This document shows positions 17,307 through 25,693 of a DNA stretch of 44,776 nt, one piece after another (position 1 is the first letter of the stretch; each line of letters begins with the position of its first letter). This DNA is from Nitrososphaerales archaeon. GTDB lineage: Archaea; Thermoproteota; Nitrososphaeria; Nitrososphaerales; Nitrososphaeraceae. The stretch lies in NCBI GenBank assembly GCA_025451315.1, contig JANWKP010000153.1, positions 1 through 44,776 of the forward strand, in the 5' to 3' direction. The translations under genes were made by a program, and so were the position numbers. Below the pieces are notes generated by a model. The model was given only the letters and a program-made list of their open reading frames with translations. It ran no database searches and was not told the DNA's origin.

Positions 17307-17999
17307 TTACTTGTCTACTAATATTATTTCGGATATTTTTACTATACCTCTTTGACCATCCCAATGTATTCTAGAGTCTAATATTTCCAATCTTTTTCTG
17401 AAAATGGGACAGTCTAGAACTATTGTTTCTGCTTCGCCACCTTCGAAAGAGATATTGAACTTATATTTCATACTCAACTTAATCAATTCCTGCAAAGTTG
17501 AATGGTTTAATGTGATCCCAAGTAAATTAGAATCTAGACCCATTGAAGATACGCTTATAATTTGAATTACGAAATTATTTCTCAGTAGTTCATTCATATA
17601 ATCATACTGATCAATTTGCCATAATGGAGAAATGAGTTTTAAGTTATATTTTTCACATATTTTGTTAAATTTATTTTTTTGATAATTCGAAGCTATTCCA
17701 CCATGAACAATTCCATCAATTTTATATTCCTTATTTGCTTGATCAATTAGTTCATCTAATTTTTCGCATTCATCATTAATAGATATTGAATTGATTTGTT
17801 TCGTGATAATGGGAATTTGTAATGCTTGAGATTGTAGCTCTGTTGTCCAAATATTTGGAAAATGGAATAAATAGCTTTCATCAGAATGTGGAATTAGAGT
17901 TAAAAGACATTTGACTGTCAATCCCCAACGTTTAGCCAAATATAAGGAATAAGTACTATCCTTTCCTCCTGAAAATAAACATGCTACTCTCAAATACAA
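17307..17999 (-). CDS. dph6: Diphthine-ammonia ligase (Dph6-type PP-loop ATPase)
   Basis: Catalyses the ATP-dependent amidation of diphthine to diphthamide on elongation factor 2. The 230-aa protein starts with the PP-loop ACLFSGGKDSTYSLYLA and contains IDGIVHGGIASNYQK and the family signature EGGEAETIVLDCPIF near residue 190. The length equals other archaeal Dph6 proteins. It is the first gene of the dph6-srp54-pus10 operon, all serving translation or protein targeting. A TTTTAATAAATA box lies upstream of the ATG on the minus strand. Confidence 0.9.
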   Translation of the reverse strand: MYLRVACLFSGGKDSTYSLYLAKRWGLTVKCLLTLIPHSDESYLFHFPNIWTTELQSQALQIPIITKQINSISINDECEKLDELIDQANKEYKIDGIVHGGIASNYQKNKFNKICEKYNLKLISPLWQIDQYDYMNELLRNNFVIQIISVSSMGLDSNLLGITLNHSTLQELIKLSMKYKFNISFEGGEAETIVLDCPIFRKRLEILDSRIHWDGQRGIVKISEIILVDK

Positions 18000-18061
18000 A
18001 AATTACAATCAATTACTAGTATTTATTAAAATGCAACTAATTCAAAGGTCAAATCTTTCGC

Positions 18062-18334
18062 TTAAGAACATCTCGATGGTTCTGCGATCTCAGGAAATAG
18101 GATTATTAATTTTTCGTGCTTTTCAAGAAAGTCTAATCCTATTTTAGTCGTTTTATATAGTCCAGTAATTTTTGAATATTCGATAAGACCTGTATTCATA
18201 ACCAAGGATATATATCGAATAACTTGAGAGTGAGATATTGATGCTTTATTCATGATAGTAGTTTGATATTCCCACTTATCTTTTGCACTACGAAGAATCG
18301 ACGCAATTACTTCGATATCTGCCCGTTTTTTCAT
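18062..18334 (-). CDS. Small winged-helix transcription regulator
   Basis: A 90-aa protein reading ADIEVIASILRSAKDKWEYQ, then TTIMNKASISHSQVIRYISL, then an exposed wing with YKTTKIGLDFLEKHEKL. This is the common thaumarchaeal one-domain winged helix (recognition helix about residues 33-47, a wing of the form Y-x-T-x-x-G). It probably binds DNA as a dimer. Its target is unknown. It lies 62 nt upstream of dph6 on the same strand and could be part of that transcription unit. Confidence 0.85.
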   Translation of the reverse strand: MKKRADIEVIASILRSAKDKWEYQTTIMNKASISHSQVIRYISLVMNTGLIEYSKITGLYKTTKIGLDFLEKHEKLIILFPEIAEPSRCS

Positions 18335-19315
18335 TTAATTTACGATTTCCCCCATTTCAATTTGTTTTACAACACTTAATTAACTAATAAAAAAACATTT
18401 GACAACTAATCAAGACCTATTTGTTTGAAAATTTATAACAATTTCCTTATCTTCAATAAGTAACACCTCAGTAACTCATAATCTTCTTCATTTACAAAGT
18501 ATCAGACGGCTCTTCCTATACTTCATCGGCGTATGTATAGTTATCATTACTAAATGTTAATAAAAACATTTTGTAATTATCCTAAATCTTTAAAATTAAG
18601 TATACGACATCTCCAGTTTTATTATTCAAGGATTCATCTATCTAATTATTGTACTAAAAGAGTGAAAGGAGCGAACCTTCTATTATTGAAAACTTCCTGC
18701 AGAAAAACTAAAGAATTAAGTTTTGGCCAGCGATAGAAGCTGCCGGAATCTGCAATAAAAGATTGAATCTATTGGAAGATGTAACATGGAGACAGTTAAG
18801 TAAATTTATGAAAGTAAATCATAAGAGGGTAATATTTCACTAAATTCCTAAAGAGGTTTCAATAAGAATTTCCAGTTGAAGGTTCAGTATTTAACTTTCA
18901 ATTGCAATTATGAAAGTCTATAATAATATTCTGGAATTAATGATTCAAGTTGTTATTTTCATATATGGGAATGATTTATCTGGACCTCCTGAAAACTTGG
19001 CATATGAAGAAGCAACTAAAGATTTGATCTTGTTTCTAAATCTTAAAGAAATAATCAAACTAAATTAGGCGAATTTATAATGTTTATCACTTTGACATTT
19101 TACGAATAAATTCAATTTATCTAATTTGATTTAATTTTTAATTTGACAGATGGATACATTGGTGAATTTAACAATTTAGTAGCATTGGTAGTTACTAAAA
19201 TTGGCAAATCCAATTTTATAGTACTAGACACAATAGTGTAGGAATCATAGTAATGTTGTGAAAGACTTGCAAGACAATAAAATTTCATCTAGTTTTTAAT
19301 CCCAAAACTTTTGTA
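18335..19315. other. Gene-poor interval of about 980 nt with coding remnants
   Basis: No intact gene is convincing. At about 18660-18843 one plus frame reads IENFLQKN, a TAA, then KFWPAIEAAGICNKRLNLLE and WRQLSKFMKVNHK. This looks like real protein broken by a stop. At 18910-19068 a 52-codon ORF ends with GPPENLAYEEATKDLILFLN. The rest is AT-rich without recognisable elements. I read the interval as a decayed gene zone next to the tRNA-Tyr gene. Confidence 0.35.
18910..19068 (+). CDS. Possible 52-aa ORF or gene remnant
   Basis: ATG (18910) to TAG (19068) encodes MKVYNNILELMIQVVIFIYG then a polar, acidic half (NDLSGPPENLAYEEATKDLI). No family is recognised. The first half could be a short membrane-like helix. 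It sits in a decayed zone and may be the tail of a former larger gene rather than a functional small protein. Confidence 0.25.
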   Translation: MKVYNNILELMIQVVIFIYGNDLSGPPENLAYEEATKDLILFLNLKEIIKLN

Positions 19316-19330
19316 TCCCGCGAGCAGGAT

Positions 19331-19361
19331 TTGCCCCATAATAACGAAATAGTTATTTTGT
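19331..19361 (-). other. tRNA-Tyr intron 2 (T-loop, 58/59 position)
   Basis: 31 nt, starting ACAAAATAAC and ending GGGGCAA. The core is a hairpin AATAAC/GTTATT. Removal restores a 7-nt T-loop CTCAAAT closed by GCAGG/CCTGC. The bulge-helix-bulge is relaxed on its 3' side because the T-stem closing base pair is shared. Confidence 0.75.
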
Positions 19362-19382
19362 TTGAGCCTGCGACAATTCGGT

Positions 19383-19438
19383 TTCTGCTAATGTGAGCCT
19401 GATAGGCTGAAAATACGGTTAGCTAAATAAGCCAACTA
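19383..19438 (-). other. tRNA-Tyr intron 1 (canonical 37/38 position)
   Basis: 56 nt, starting TAGTTGGC and ending GCAGAA on the minus strand. It contains two internal hairpins, GTTGGC/GCTAAC (one G-U pair) and AGCCT/AGGCT. The exon-intron junctions form a bulge-helix-bulge suitable for the archaeal splicing endonuclease. Confidence 0.8.
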
Positions 19439-19485
19439 CTACAGCCGAAAGCTCTACCAGGCTGAGCTATCGCGGGATAAATCGT

Positions 19486-19508
19486 TTGATATATTTATTA
19501 TATATAAC
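19486..19508 (-). promoter_or_regulatory. TATA region of the tRNA-Tyr gene
   Basis: On the minus strand TTATATATAATAAATATAT ends about 10 nt before the tRNA 5' end. Its upstream part sits at the -25 to -30 distance expected for an archaeal TATA box. Confidence 0.45.
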
Positions 19509-19540
19509 TGTGTCTCATCTAAAGAATTCAACACCAATAA

Positions 19541-20497
19541 CTATATAAGAAATTTAGATATGTGTAATGAAGAGTAAGTTATAATTTTATCAGCACCTGA
19601 GCGTTTGAGGGCGGAAATTAAATTTAAGATATACATAGTTTCATCAAACAAACCAATTGTAGAGGCCGCTTTTATCATAGAATATTCCCCTGATACGATC
19701 TGAACAACTAACGGGATAGTACATATCTTTTTGATTCTATAAATGAGATCCAGGGACGACATTGCTGGTTTAATCATAACCATATTTGACCCTTCGTGAA
19801 TATCGTTTTCAATTTCTCTCTGTATTTCCCTTGGATTGTGATACGGTACTTGATATGTGGATTTATCTATTTCATTGGTTGAGTGAAAAAAAGTTTCTGA
19901 TCTGAAGGGCTTGTACAATGAGGAAGATTGTTTCGCAGAAAATGATAAAATTTTTATTTTATTATAACCATTGATATCTAATTTTTCTTTAATTCTTTTA
20001 ACCTGGCCATCCATCATGGATGATGGTGCAACAATATCTACCCCTGCTATTGCATGACTCAGTGCAATATTGGATAATAGTTCAATTGTCAAGTCGTTAT
20101 CAACTACTTTTTTTGTCTTTTTAAATAATCCACAGTGACCAGTATCGTTATATTGACAGATACATACATCAGTAATAGTCGAAATTTTGTTTCCAAAATT
20201 AGATTTTATCAACTTGAGAGATTTTTGTACTATCCCATTTTTGGAAATTGCTGCTGTACCCATAGAATTTCGTAGCCTTGGTATGCCAAAAAGAATTATA
20301 GAATGTACACCACTTTCAACAACTTCTTCTAAAGTTTGGATAATCTTATTATATGGAACTTTAAAAATTCCTGGCATAACATTTAACTCTTGAAATTTAT
20401 TACTTTCATCAACAAATAAAGGAAAAATCAAATTGTTTTTAGTTAAATTACTTTTTTTTGAAAACTCATAATAATAATCATCATCATAGTGTATCAT
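19541..20497 (-). CDS. hemB: Delta-aminolevulinic acid dehydratase (porphobilinogen synthase)
   Basis: Condenses two 5-aminolevulinates to porphobilinogen in heme and cobamide synthesis. The 318-aa TIM-barrel protein keeps both Schiff-base lysines (LSFSAKQSSSLYKPFR and MVMIKPAMSS), the zinc cysteines in ITDVCICQYNDTGHCG, and the QIVSGEYSMI motif near the C-terminus. The AKQSSSLYKPFR segment differs from the usual AKYASxxYGPFR but keeps the Lys and Arg. ATG start at 20497. Other hem genes are not adjacent, although heme O synthase lies 16 kb away. Confidence 0.93.
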   Translation of the reverse strand: MIHYDDDYYYEFSKKSNLTKNNLIFPLFVDESNKFQELNVMPGIFKVPYNKIIQTLEEVVESGVHSIILFGIPRLRNSMGTAAISKNGIVQKSLKLIKSNFGNKISTITDVCICQYNDTGHCGLFKKTKKVVDNDLTIELLSNIALSHAIAGVDIVAPSSMMDGQVKRIKEKLDINGYNKIKILSFSAKQSSSLYKPFRSETFFHSTNEIDKSTYQVPYHNPREIQREIENDIHEGSNMVMIKPAMSSLDLIYRIKKICTIPLVVQIVSGEYSMIKAASTIGLFDETMYILNLISALKRSGADKIITYSSLHISKFLI

Positions 20498-20536
20498 TTC
20501 TTTCTTCCTTTAATTTCCTTGTTTCGATGAATCTAA

Positions 20537-21214
20537 TTATTTGGTATTTGATGTATTATCCATATCATCATTATTTAATGTCCATGGAAACCATCTACCA
20601 ATAATCTTTCCCCAATCGATTCTAAGATATAAAAAAATTATCAATATCAATACGCTAATACTGACGCCAACTCCTATATACAAATAAATAGGATTTGTAT
20701 TGTCGGAAGTTAACACTTCAACCACTGGTCTGCCTAAAATAACACTACCAAAGACAATAAATTCGTTGAGAATGAATTTTCCTGAAAAAGTAGCTATCGC
20801 AAATTTGGCTGGATTATATTTCGCTAATCCAAGTGGAATATAAACAACATCATCAGGAATAGGAGTCAATGCCGCAGCAAAGGCGGCAGGCCAACCATAT
20901 TTAGACAAAAGTTTTTGGAGAGGAAGCATCCTTTTTTTAGTTTTAGTGCTCAAAATATTTCTTCCATAGTAACTGACATAAAATATTATTAATTTTGCGA
21001 TTACTGCTCCTACTGCACTAAAAAGAGAGACCAAATGGGGATCAAGGTTCTGATTAATACCTGCCGCAAATAATACAGGGAAATATGGAACAGGAATAAA
21101 TACAATTATGCTGGCGAAAAACGTAATAATTAAGATTCCAAAATATCGACCTACGTTGCCATATTCCTCATATCCAAAGTCAAAAAAAGTGAGTATATCA
21201 TTAATGCCATCCAA
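20537..21214 (-). CDS. VTT/DedA-type membrane protein
   Basis: A 225-aa membrane protein with the SNARE-associated (VTT/DedA) core: hydrophobic hairpins around VFIPVPYFPVLFAAG and a central Gly/Pro re-entrant motif, GWPAAFAAALTPIPDDVVYI, with the conserved P-I-P-D. A final transmembrane helix (VSISVLILIIFLYL) is followed by a polar tail. Members of this superfamily are lipid scramblases or polyprenyl-phosphate flippases. A transport role for a glycan lipid carrier is possible here but not shown. It is 40 nt upstream of hemB. Confidence 0.82.
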   Translation of the reverse strand: MDGINDILTFFDFGYEEYGNVGRYFGILIITFFASIIVFIPVPYFPVLFAAGINQNLDPHLVSLFSAVGAVIAKLIIFYVSYYGRNILSTKTKKRMLPLQKLLSKYGWPAAFAAALTPIPDDVVYIPLGLAKYNPAKFAIATFSGKFILNEFIVFGSVILGRPVVEVLTSDNTNPIYLYIGVGVSISVLILIIFLYLRIDWGKIIGRWFPWTLNNDDMDNTSNTK

Positions 21215-21334
21215 ATATTGAGACTCCTGTGTGTTTATATTTTGTGTAATTTAAGTCAATAATTTTCATTAAATATCCAGCTCATGGAATAATAAATTCC
21301 AGATATCATACTTTTACTTTGGCAAGGAAATAAG

Positions 21335-22783
21335 TTAATATGCTTTAGCAAAAATTACCGTTTTTTTTGAATTTTCATTGCAATATATACATTTATTATC
21401 TGAAGGATATTTTTCAAATGGAATAAGTCTGATATCCGCACCTGTCTCAATTTTTATGTTATTTTCACATTCTTCTTTTTCACACCAGTCTGCCAAAATA
21501 AAGCCTCCCTTTTCATTTAATAATTTCTTCATTTCATCATAATTAGTAATTTTTACAATATTATTATTTTGTATAATCTTAGCCTTTTCGAATAAGGATT
21601 TTTGAATTTGATCCAAATAAACATGTAATGAATTGATACAGTCTTTTCGTTTAATCGACATTTTTTCTCCTGTATCTCTTCTAACAATCTCTAAATTATT
21701 ATTGTTTATATCCCTCAGACCAATATTAATCCTCAGAGGTACTCCCTTAATTTCCCAGTCATTAAACTTCCAACCTGCTGTATATTCTTCTCTATCATCA
21801 ACAGTTATCCTCAAATCGAAACTATTTAATTCCGCAAATAGTTTTTTAGATTCTTCAATTACTATAGCTCGATCTTTCTTCTTAAAAATTGGAACTATCA
21901 CAACTTGGATAGGAGCTATCTTAGGCGGTAAAATTAAACCTTTGTTGTCACCATGGATCATAATCAACGCACCTATCAATCTCCAAGAAATTCCCCAAGA
22001 AGTTTGCCAAGCAAAATACTGTTTTGAATCTCTACCTAAAAAACGGATCTCAAAAGGTTTTGAGAAATTCTGACCTAAATTATGAGAAGTAGCCATTTGC
22101 AATGCTTTTCCATCTGGCATTAGTGATTCAAGAGTGTTAGTATATAGTGCCCCGACAAATTTTTCTCTCTCTGATTTGATCCCTTTGAGGGTTGGGATAG
22201 CCAAAAAGTTTTCAATAATAGAATGATAGTAATTTAGGATTAGCAAAACCTCTTCTTCTGCCTCTTGTTGATTTTCATGGACAGTATGGCCTTCCTGCCA
22301 GAGAAATTCTGAGTTTCTGATAAAAGGTTTGGTAGATTTAATTTCTGCCCGTAATGCTGAATTCCAAAAGTTAATTTTCAAAGGAAGATCCCTATAGCTC
22401 ATTATCCATTTAGAAAAAATTTGATAGGCTAGAGTCTCGGAAGTGGGTCGGACCGCTAACTTGTCAGGTAAAATTGTATCACCTGCTTTTGTGACCCAAA
22501 ATACTTCTGGAGTAAAACCTTTGAAGTGGTCCTTTTCTTTAGATAAAAGACTCTCTGGTATAAGAATGGGTAGGAACCCATTTTGATGTCCTGATTCTTT
22601 TAATTTTTTATCCAGTGATTCCTTGATAATTTCCCAAATTCGATATCCATATGGTTTAAGTACAATAAACCCCTTAACTGGTGAATAATCGATTAATCCC
22701 GCTTTAGTCACTACTTGAGTATACCATTCACTAAAATCATCTTCTTTTCTAGTTGTTATTCCTATATCTTTTAATTCTGACAA
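21335..22783 (-). CDS. proS: Prolyl-tRNA synthetase (archaeal/eukaryotic type)
   Basis: Charges tRNA-Pro. The 482-aa class II enzyme shows motif 2, TKPFIRNSEFLWQEGHTVHE (about residues 150-170), the RPTSE motif (VRPTSETLAY) upstream, motif 3 around ISWRLIGALIMIHGDNKGLI, an anticodon-binding domain, and the C-terminal zinc-type domain with CEKEEC and CIYC, ending in KAY-COOH as in the archaeal/eukaryotic group. The length is standard. The small Cys-rich gene ends 27 nt upstream. Confidence 0.95.
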   Translation of the reverse strand: MSELKDIGITTRKEDDFSEWYTQVVTKAGLIDYSPVKGFIVLKPYGYRIWEIIKESLDKKLKESGHQNGFLPILIPESLLSKEKDHFKGFTPEVFWVTKAGDTILPDKLAVRPTSETLAYQIFSKWIMSYRDLPLKINFWNSALRAEIKSTKPFIRNSEFLWQEGHTVHENQQEAEEEVLLILNYYHSIIENFLAIPTLKGIKSEREKFVGALYTNTLESLMPDGKALQMATSHNLGQNFSKPFEIRFLGRDSKQYFAWQTSWGISWRLIGALIMIHGDNKGLILPPKIAPIQVVIVPIFKKKDRAIVIEESKKLFAELNSFDLRITVDDREEYTAGWKFNDWEIKGVPLRINIGLRDINNNNLEIVRRDTGEKMSIKRKDCINSLHVYLDQIQKSLFEKAKIIQNNNIVKITNYDEMKKLLNEKGGFILADWCEKEECENNIKIETGADIRLIPFEKYPSDNKCIYCNENSKKTVIFAKAY

Positions 22784-22810
22784 AAAAATCCCTTGATCTA
22801 AATTTAATTG

Positions 22811-23113
22811 TTATAATGGATCACCACGACAATACACTTGTCCCGATATTCTACTATGAAAATTCTTGCAGACGTAACATGGGATAAACGATATTTCTCT
22901 TTGAAGAACAGGACAATCTACAGACTCCATTTTCATTCTTTTTAGCATTTTAGGACTAACGCCTTTCAATTTAAGTTTTCCTTTGTCATCCATCATTCCT
23001 ATACTCTTTAATTCATTTTTGACATCGTCACTTAGTTTCATTGTTTTATCTGATAATTTTATCGGTACGATAAATTTTGTATTGGAATCATTAATAGAAT
23101 TAGGCTCACTCAT
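22811..23113 (-). CDS. Small Cys-rich (probable zinc-binding) protein
   Basis: A 100-aa protein with a polar, Lys-rich N-terminal two-thirds (VKNELKSIGMMDDKGKLKLK) and a C-terminal cluster CPVLQREISFIPCYVCKNF then YC, giving four cysteines that could hold one Zn2+ or an iron-sulfur centre. I do not recognise the family. It is divergent from cofG, and the first arm of a 13-bp inverted repeat begins one nucleotide upstream of its ATG. proS follows 27 nt downstream, so the two may be co-transcribed. Confidence 0.75.
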   Translation of the reverse strand: MSEPNSINDSNTKFIVPIKLSDKTMKLSDDVKNELKSIGMMDDKGKLKLKGVSPKMLKRMKMESVDCPVLQREISFIPCYVCKNFHSRISGQVYCRGDPL

Positions 23114-23172
23114 ATCTTTAGTTTTTAATGATAGAATATATGATGTTTCCTATACTATAAAAAACTAAAGAT
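23114..23172. promoter_or_regulatory. Divergent promoter with a 13-bp perfect inverted repeat (possible operator)
   Basis: ATCTTTAGTTTTT at 23114-23126 is the exact reverse complement of AAAAACTAAAGAT at 23160-23172, with a 33-nt spacer holding TATA-like sequences for both directions (catatattc toward the Cys-rich gene, actataaaaaac toward cofG). A smaller palindrome, ATTACTttAGTAAT, follows at 23175-23188. The layout suggests a looping or dimer-binding operator. Confidence 0.5.
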
Positions 23173-23198
23173 AAATTACTTTAGTAATAGATATTATA

Positions 23199-24407
23199 GT
23201 GATGAATTCAGAAATTTCAATTTCTATCAAAGATAGTCCAATATCTGAAATTCTTGAAAAATGCCTAGAAAATAAGAGCATCTCAAAAGATGATGCCCTT
23301 TGCCTTTTGGAGTCTAAAGATATTATATCTATTTTGAAACTTTCCTCCTTATTAAAAACAAGGTTTAAAAAAGACGTTATTACTTATTCTAGAAAAATCT
23401 TTATTAATATAACTAATCTATGTAGAGATTTTTGTTCATATTGTACGTATAGAAAAAATCCATTCGAATCGTCTACAGTTATGATGAAGCCTACTGAGAT
23501 AATTAAATTAGCAAAAATTGGAAAAAAATTTCATTGTACTGAAGCTTTGATTGTTGCTGGAGAGAGGCCGGAAGATAGATACAAAGAAGCAAGGGAATGG
23601 CTAGGACAATTTGGATATAATTCATTGGTAGAATATGTAGTCGATATATCTGAAAAAATTGTTAAAGACACTGGCTTATTGCCTCATTCTAATCTTGGGA
23701 ATATTACAAGAGATGAAATGAAATTATTGAAGACATATAATGTAAGTCTAGGTTTAATGCTCGAATCTTCAAGTGAAAGGTTGAGTGAAAAAGGTATGCC
23801 ACATGAATTTGCCTCTAGTAAAAAACCTAGCAATAGGATCGAAGTAGTTAAGAACGCTGGAAGAATGAAAATACCATTAACCACTGGGCTATTGATAGGG
23901 ATCGGGCAAACCGAAGACGAAATAATTAATGATTTATTTCTCTTGAAAACTATCAATATGGAATTCAATAATATCCAAGAGATAATTTTACAGAATTTTC
24001 AGCCCAAAATAAATACGCGTATGAAAGATTTTCCTTCTCCAACTAACGATTACTTCTTAAAAATAGTATCTATTGCACGAATAATAATGCCTGAAATGAA
24101 TATTCAAATTCCACCTAACCTATCTCCAACAAGTTACAGTTCATTCATCGATGCCGGAATTAATGATTGGGGAGGAATTTCACCCATAACAATTGATCAT
24201 GTTAATCCTGAATTTCAGTGGCCAAATATAAAAAAGTTACAGTATATAACCGAATTAATGCATCAACGACTTAGGGCAAGGTTACCTGTATATCCTGAGT
24301 TTATAGACAAACATGACTTTATATCTCCTCAATTAAGAAATTACGTAGAAAACTTTATTGGATTTGATAGACTAGTCAAAGAGGGATATTTAGATGAATT
24401 TAGATAG
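23199..24407 (+). CDS. cofG: FO synthase subunit 1 (CofG)
   Basis: Radical SAM enzyme that, with CofH, makes 7,8-didemethyl-8-hydroxy-5-deazariboflavin (FO), the core of coenzyme F420. The 402-aa sequence has the 4Fe-4S/SAM motif INITNLCRDFCSYCTYR (CxxxCxxC, about residues 70-86), the VAGERPED loop and LGLMLESSSERL. Its C-terminal PTSYSSFIDAGINDWGGISP motif is typical of CofG. The track begins at GTG 23199, but the next codon is ATG (23202), the likelier start. The stop overlaps cofH by 14 nt. Confidence 0.93.
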   Translation: MMNSEISISIKDSPISEILEKCLENKSISKDDALCLLESKDIISILKLSSLLKTRFKKDVITYSRKIFINITNLCRDFCSYCTYRKNPFESSTVMMKPTEIIKLAKIGKKFHCTEALIVAGERPEDRYKEAREWLGQFGYNSLVEYVVDISEKIVKDTGLLPHSNLGNITRDEMKLLKTYNVSLGLMLESSSERLSEKGMPHEFASSKKPSNRIEVVKNAGRMKIPLTTGLLIGIGQTEDEIINDLFLLKTINMEFNNIQEIILQNFQPKINTRMKDFPSPTNDYFLKIVSIARIIMPEMNIQIPPNLSPTSYSSFIDAGINDWGGISPITIDHVNPEFQWPNIKKLQYITELMHQRLRARLPVYPEFIDKHDFISPQLRNYVENFIGFDRLVKEGYLDEFR

Positions 24408-25638
24408 CATAATAAAAAATCTAGATCCCGTAGTTTCGAATATATTGAATAAAGTACTCGATGGAAATAACATAACTCAAGATGAAACAGTAGAACTATT
24501 CAATTCTAGAGGAATGGAATTGAATATGATTGCTTTTGTTGCTAATCATCTTTGTAAAAGAAAAACAGGAGACATTGTAACCTATGTCATAAATCGAAAT
24601 ATAAATTTCACAAATGTATGCATCAAAAGATGTGGTTTTTGTGCTTTTAGTCGAGATTTCAGAGAAGATGAAGGATACTTTTTACCTATTGAAGAAATAG
24701 TAAGAAGAGCAAAAGAGGCCGAAAAATTGGGTGCAACTGAGGTATGTATTCAAGCTGGCCTTCCTCCGAAAATGGACGGCATGTTATATGTAAATATATG
24801 CAAAGCTATTAAAAAAGAGCTGCCTAATATTCATATTCATGCTTTTTCACCTGAAGAAATTCTATATGGTGCGAAAAGAGCCAATTATTCAGTCCAAGAT
24901 TATTTAAAAATGCTTAAAGAGGCAGGTTTAGGAAGTATTCCTGGAACTGCTGCTGAAATATTGGATCAAAAAATTAGAGATAAAATTTCCCCAGGAAGAA
25001 TAAGTGTAAAAGACTGGATAAAAGTTGTTAAATGTGCTCATTCAATTGGAATTAGTTCAACTTCTACTATCATGTATGGCCATATAGAAAATTATACACA
25101 TATTACCAAACATCTTAGCATACTAAAAGACATTCAAAAAGAAACTGGAGGGTTTACAGAATTTGTCCCATTGAGTTTTGTTCATACGGAAGCACCAATG
25201 TATAATAGAAATCTTATCGACGGTATTAGAAATGGACCAACTGGAGTTGAAGTATTAAAAATGCATGCCATTGCAAGAATTTATTTAAATAACAATATAG
25301 ACAATATTCAAGTTTCATGGGTCAAAGAGGGACCAAGAATGGGACAGATCTTGTTAGAATCAGGTGCTAATGATTTTGGTGGAACTTTGATTAACGAAAG
25401 CATTTCAACATCTGCAGGTGCATCATTCGGCCAGCTATTGAAACCTAAGATGATTAGAAATTTAATACATAAGATGGGCAAAATACCTGCTCAAAGAAAA
25501 TCAGATTATCAAATTATTAAAACATTCTCAAGTGATAATTTCTTTGATGAAGAAATGCTTGATAAATCTAATCCAGAAGATTTTGGGTCATATAAAGAAT
25601 TAATAAAATTGGATCATTTTAGATTCAAAAAAACTTGA
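24394..25638 (+). CDS. cofH: FO synthase subunit 2 (CofH)
   Basis: Radical SAM partner of CofG; it joins 5-amino-6-ribitylaminouracil with tyrosine to form the FO precursor. The 414-aa sequence has INFTNVCIKRCGFCAFSRD (CxxxCxxC near residue 65), the CIQAGLPPKMDG motif, GSIPGTAAEILD, and C-terminal GANDFGGTLINESIS, all characteristic of CofH/MqnC-like enzymes. The start overlaps cofG by 14 nt, which indicates translational coupling. The pair shows the host makes F420. Topoisomerase IB follows 106 nt downstream from its ATG. Confidence 0.94.
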   Translation: MNLDSIIKNLDPVVSNILNKVLDGNNITQDETVELFNSRGMELNMIAFVANHLCKRKTGDIVTYVINRNINFTNVCIKRCGFCAFSRDFREDEGYFLPIEEIVRRAKEAEKLGATEVCIQAGLPPKMDGMLYVNICKAIKKELPNIHIHAFSPEEILYGAKRANYSVQDYLKMLKEAGLGSIPGTAAEILDQKIRDKISPGRISVKDWIKVVKCAHSIGISSTSTIMYGHIENYTHITKHLSILKDIQKETGGFTEFVPLSFVHTEAPMYNRNLIDGIRNGPTGVEVLKMHAIARIYLNNNIDNIQVSWVKEGPRMGQILLESGANDFGGTLINESISTSAGASFGQLLKPKMIRNLIHKMGKIPAQRKSDYQIIKTFSSDNFFDEEMLDKSNPEDFGSYKELIKLDHFRFKKT

Positions 25639-25693
25639 TATAGATTATTCTTTATTATAATCTATGTTTAAGAAAACTTGATAAATTATTTTA

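Larger units (their letters stand above)
19316..19476 (-). tRNA. tRNA-Tyr (GTA) with two introns
   Basis: Spliced, the gene gives a normal 74-nt cloverleaf. The acceptor is CCCGCGA/TCGCGGG with discriminator A; C1-G72 is the archaeal tRNA-Tyr identity pair. The D arm is GCTC-AGCCTGGTA-GAGC. The anticodon stem is TTCGG/CCGAA around CTGTAGA (anticodon GTA), the variable loop is TTGTC, and the T arm is GCAGG-CTCAAAT-CCTGC. Intron 1 (19383-19438, 56 nt) is at the canonical 37/38 site; CTGT can pair with intron GCAG and leave AG|T and AA|A bulges, a bulge-helix-bulge. Intron 2 (19331-19361, 31 nt) lies in the T-loop between 58 and 59 with a GCTC/GGGC central helix. Exons 38+21+15 plus introns 56+31 equal 161 nt exactly. 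Confidence 0.9.

Noticed and set aside
18554-18736. 60-aa plus-strand ORF
   Set aside because: Its composition is unlike its neighbours, and another frame in the same DNA carries a more protein-like (but broken) reading.
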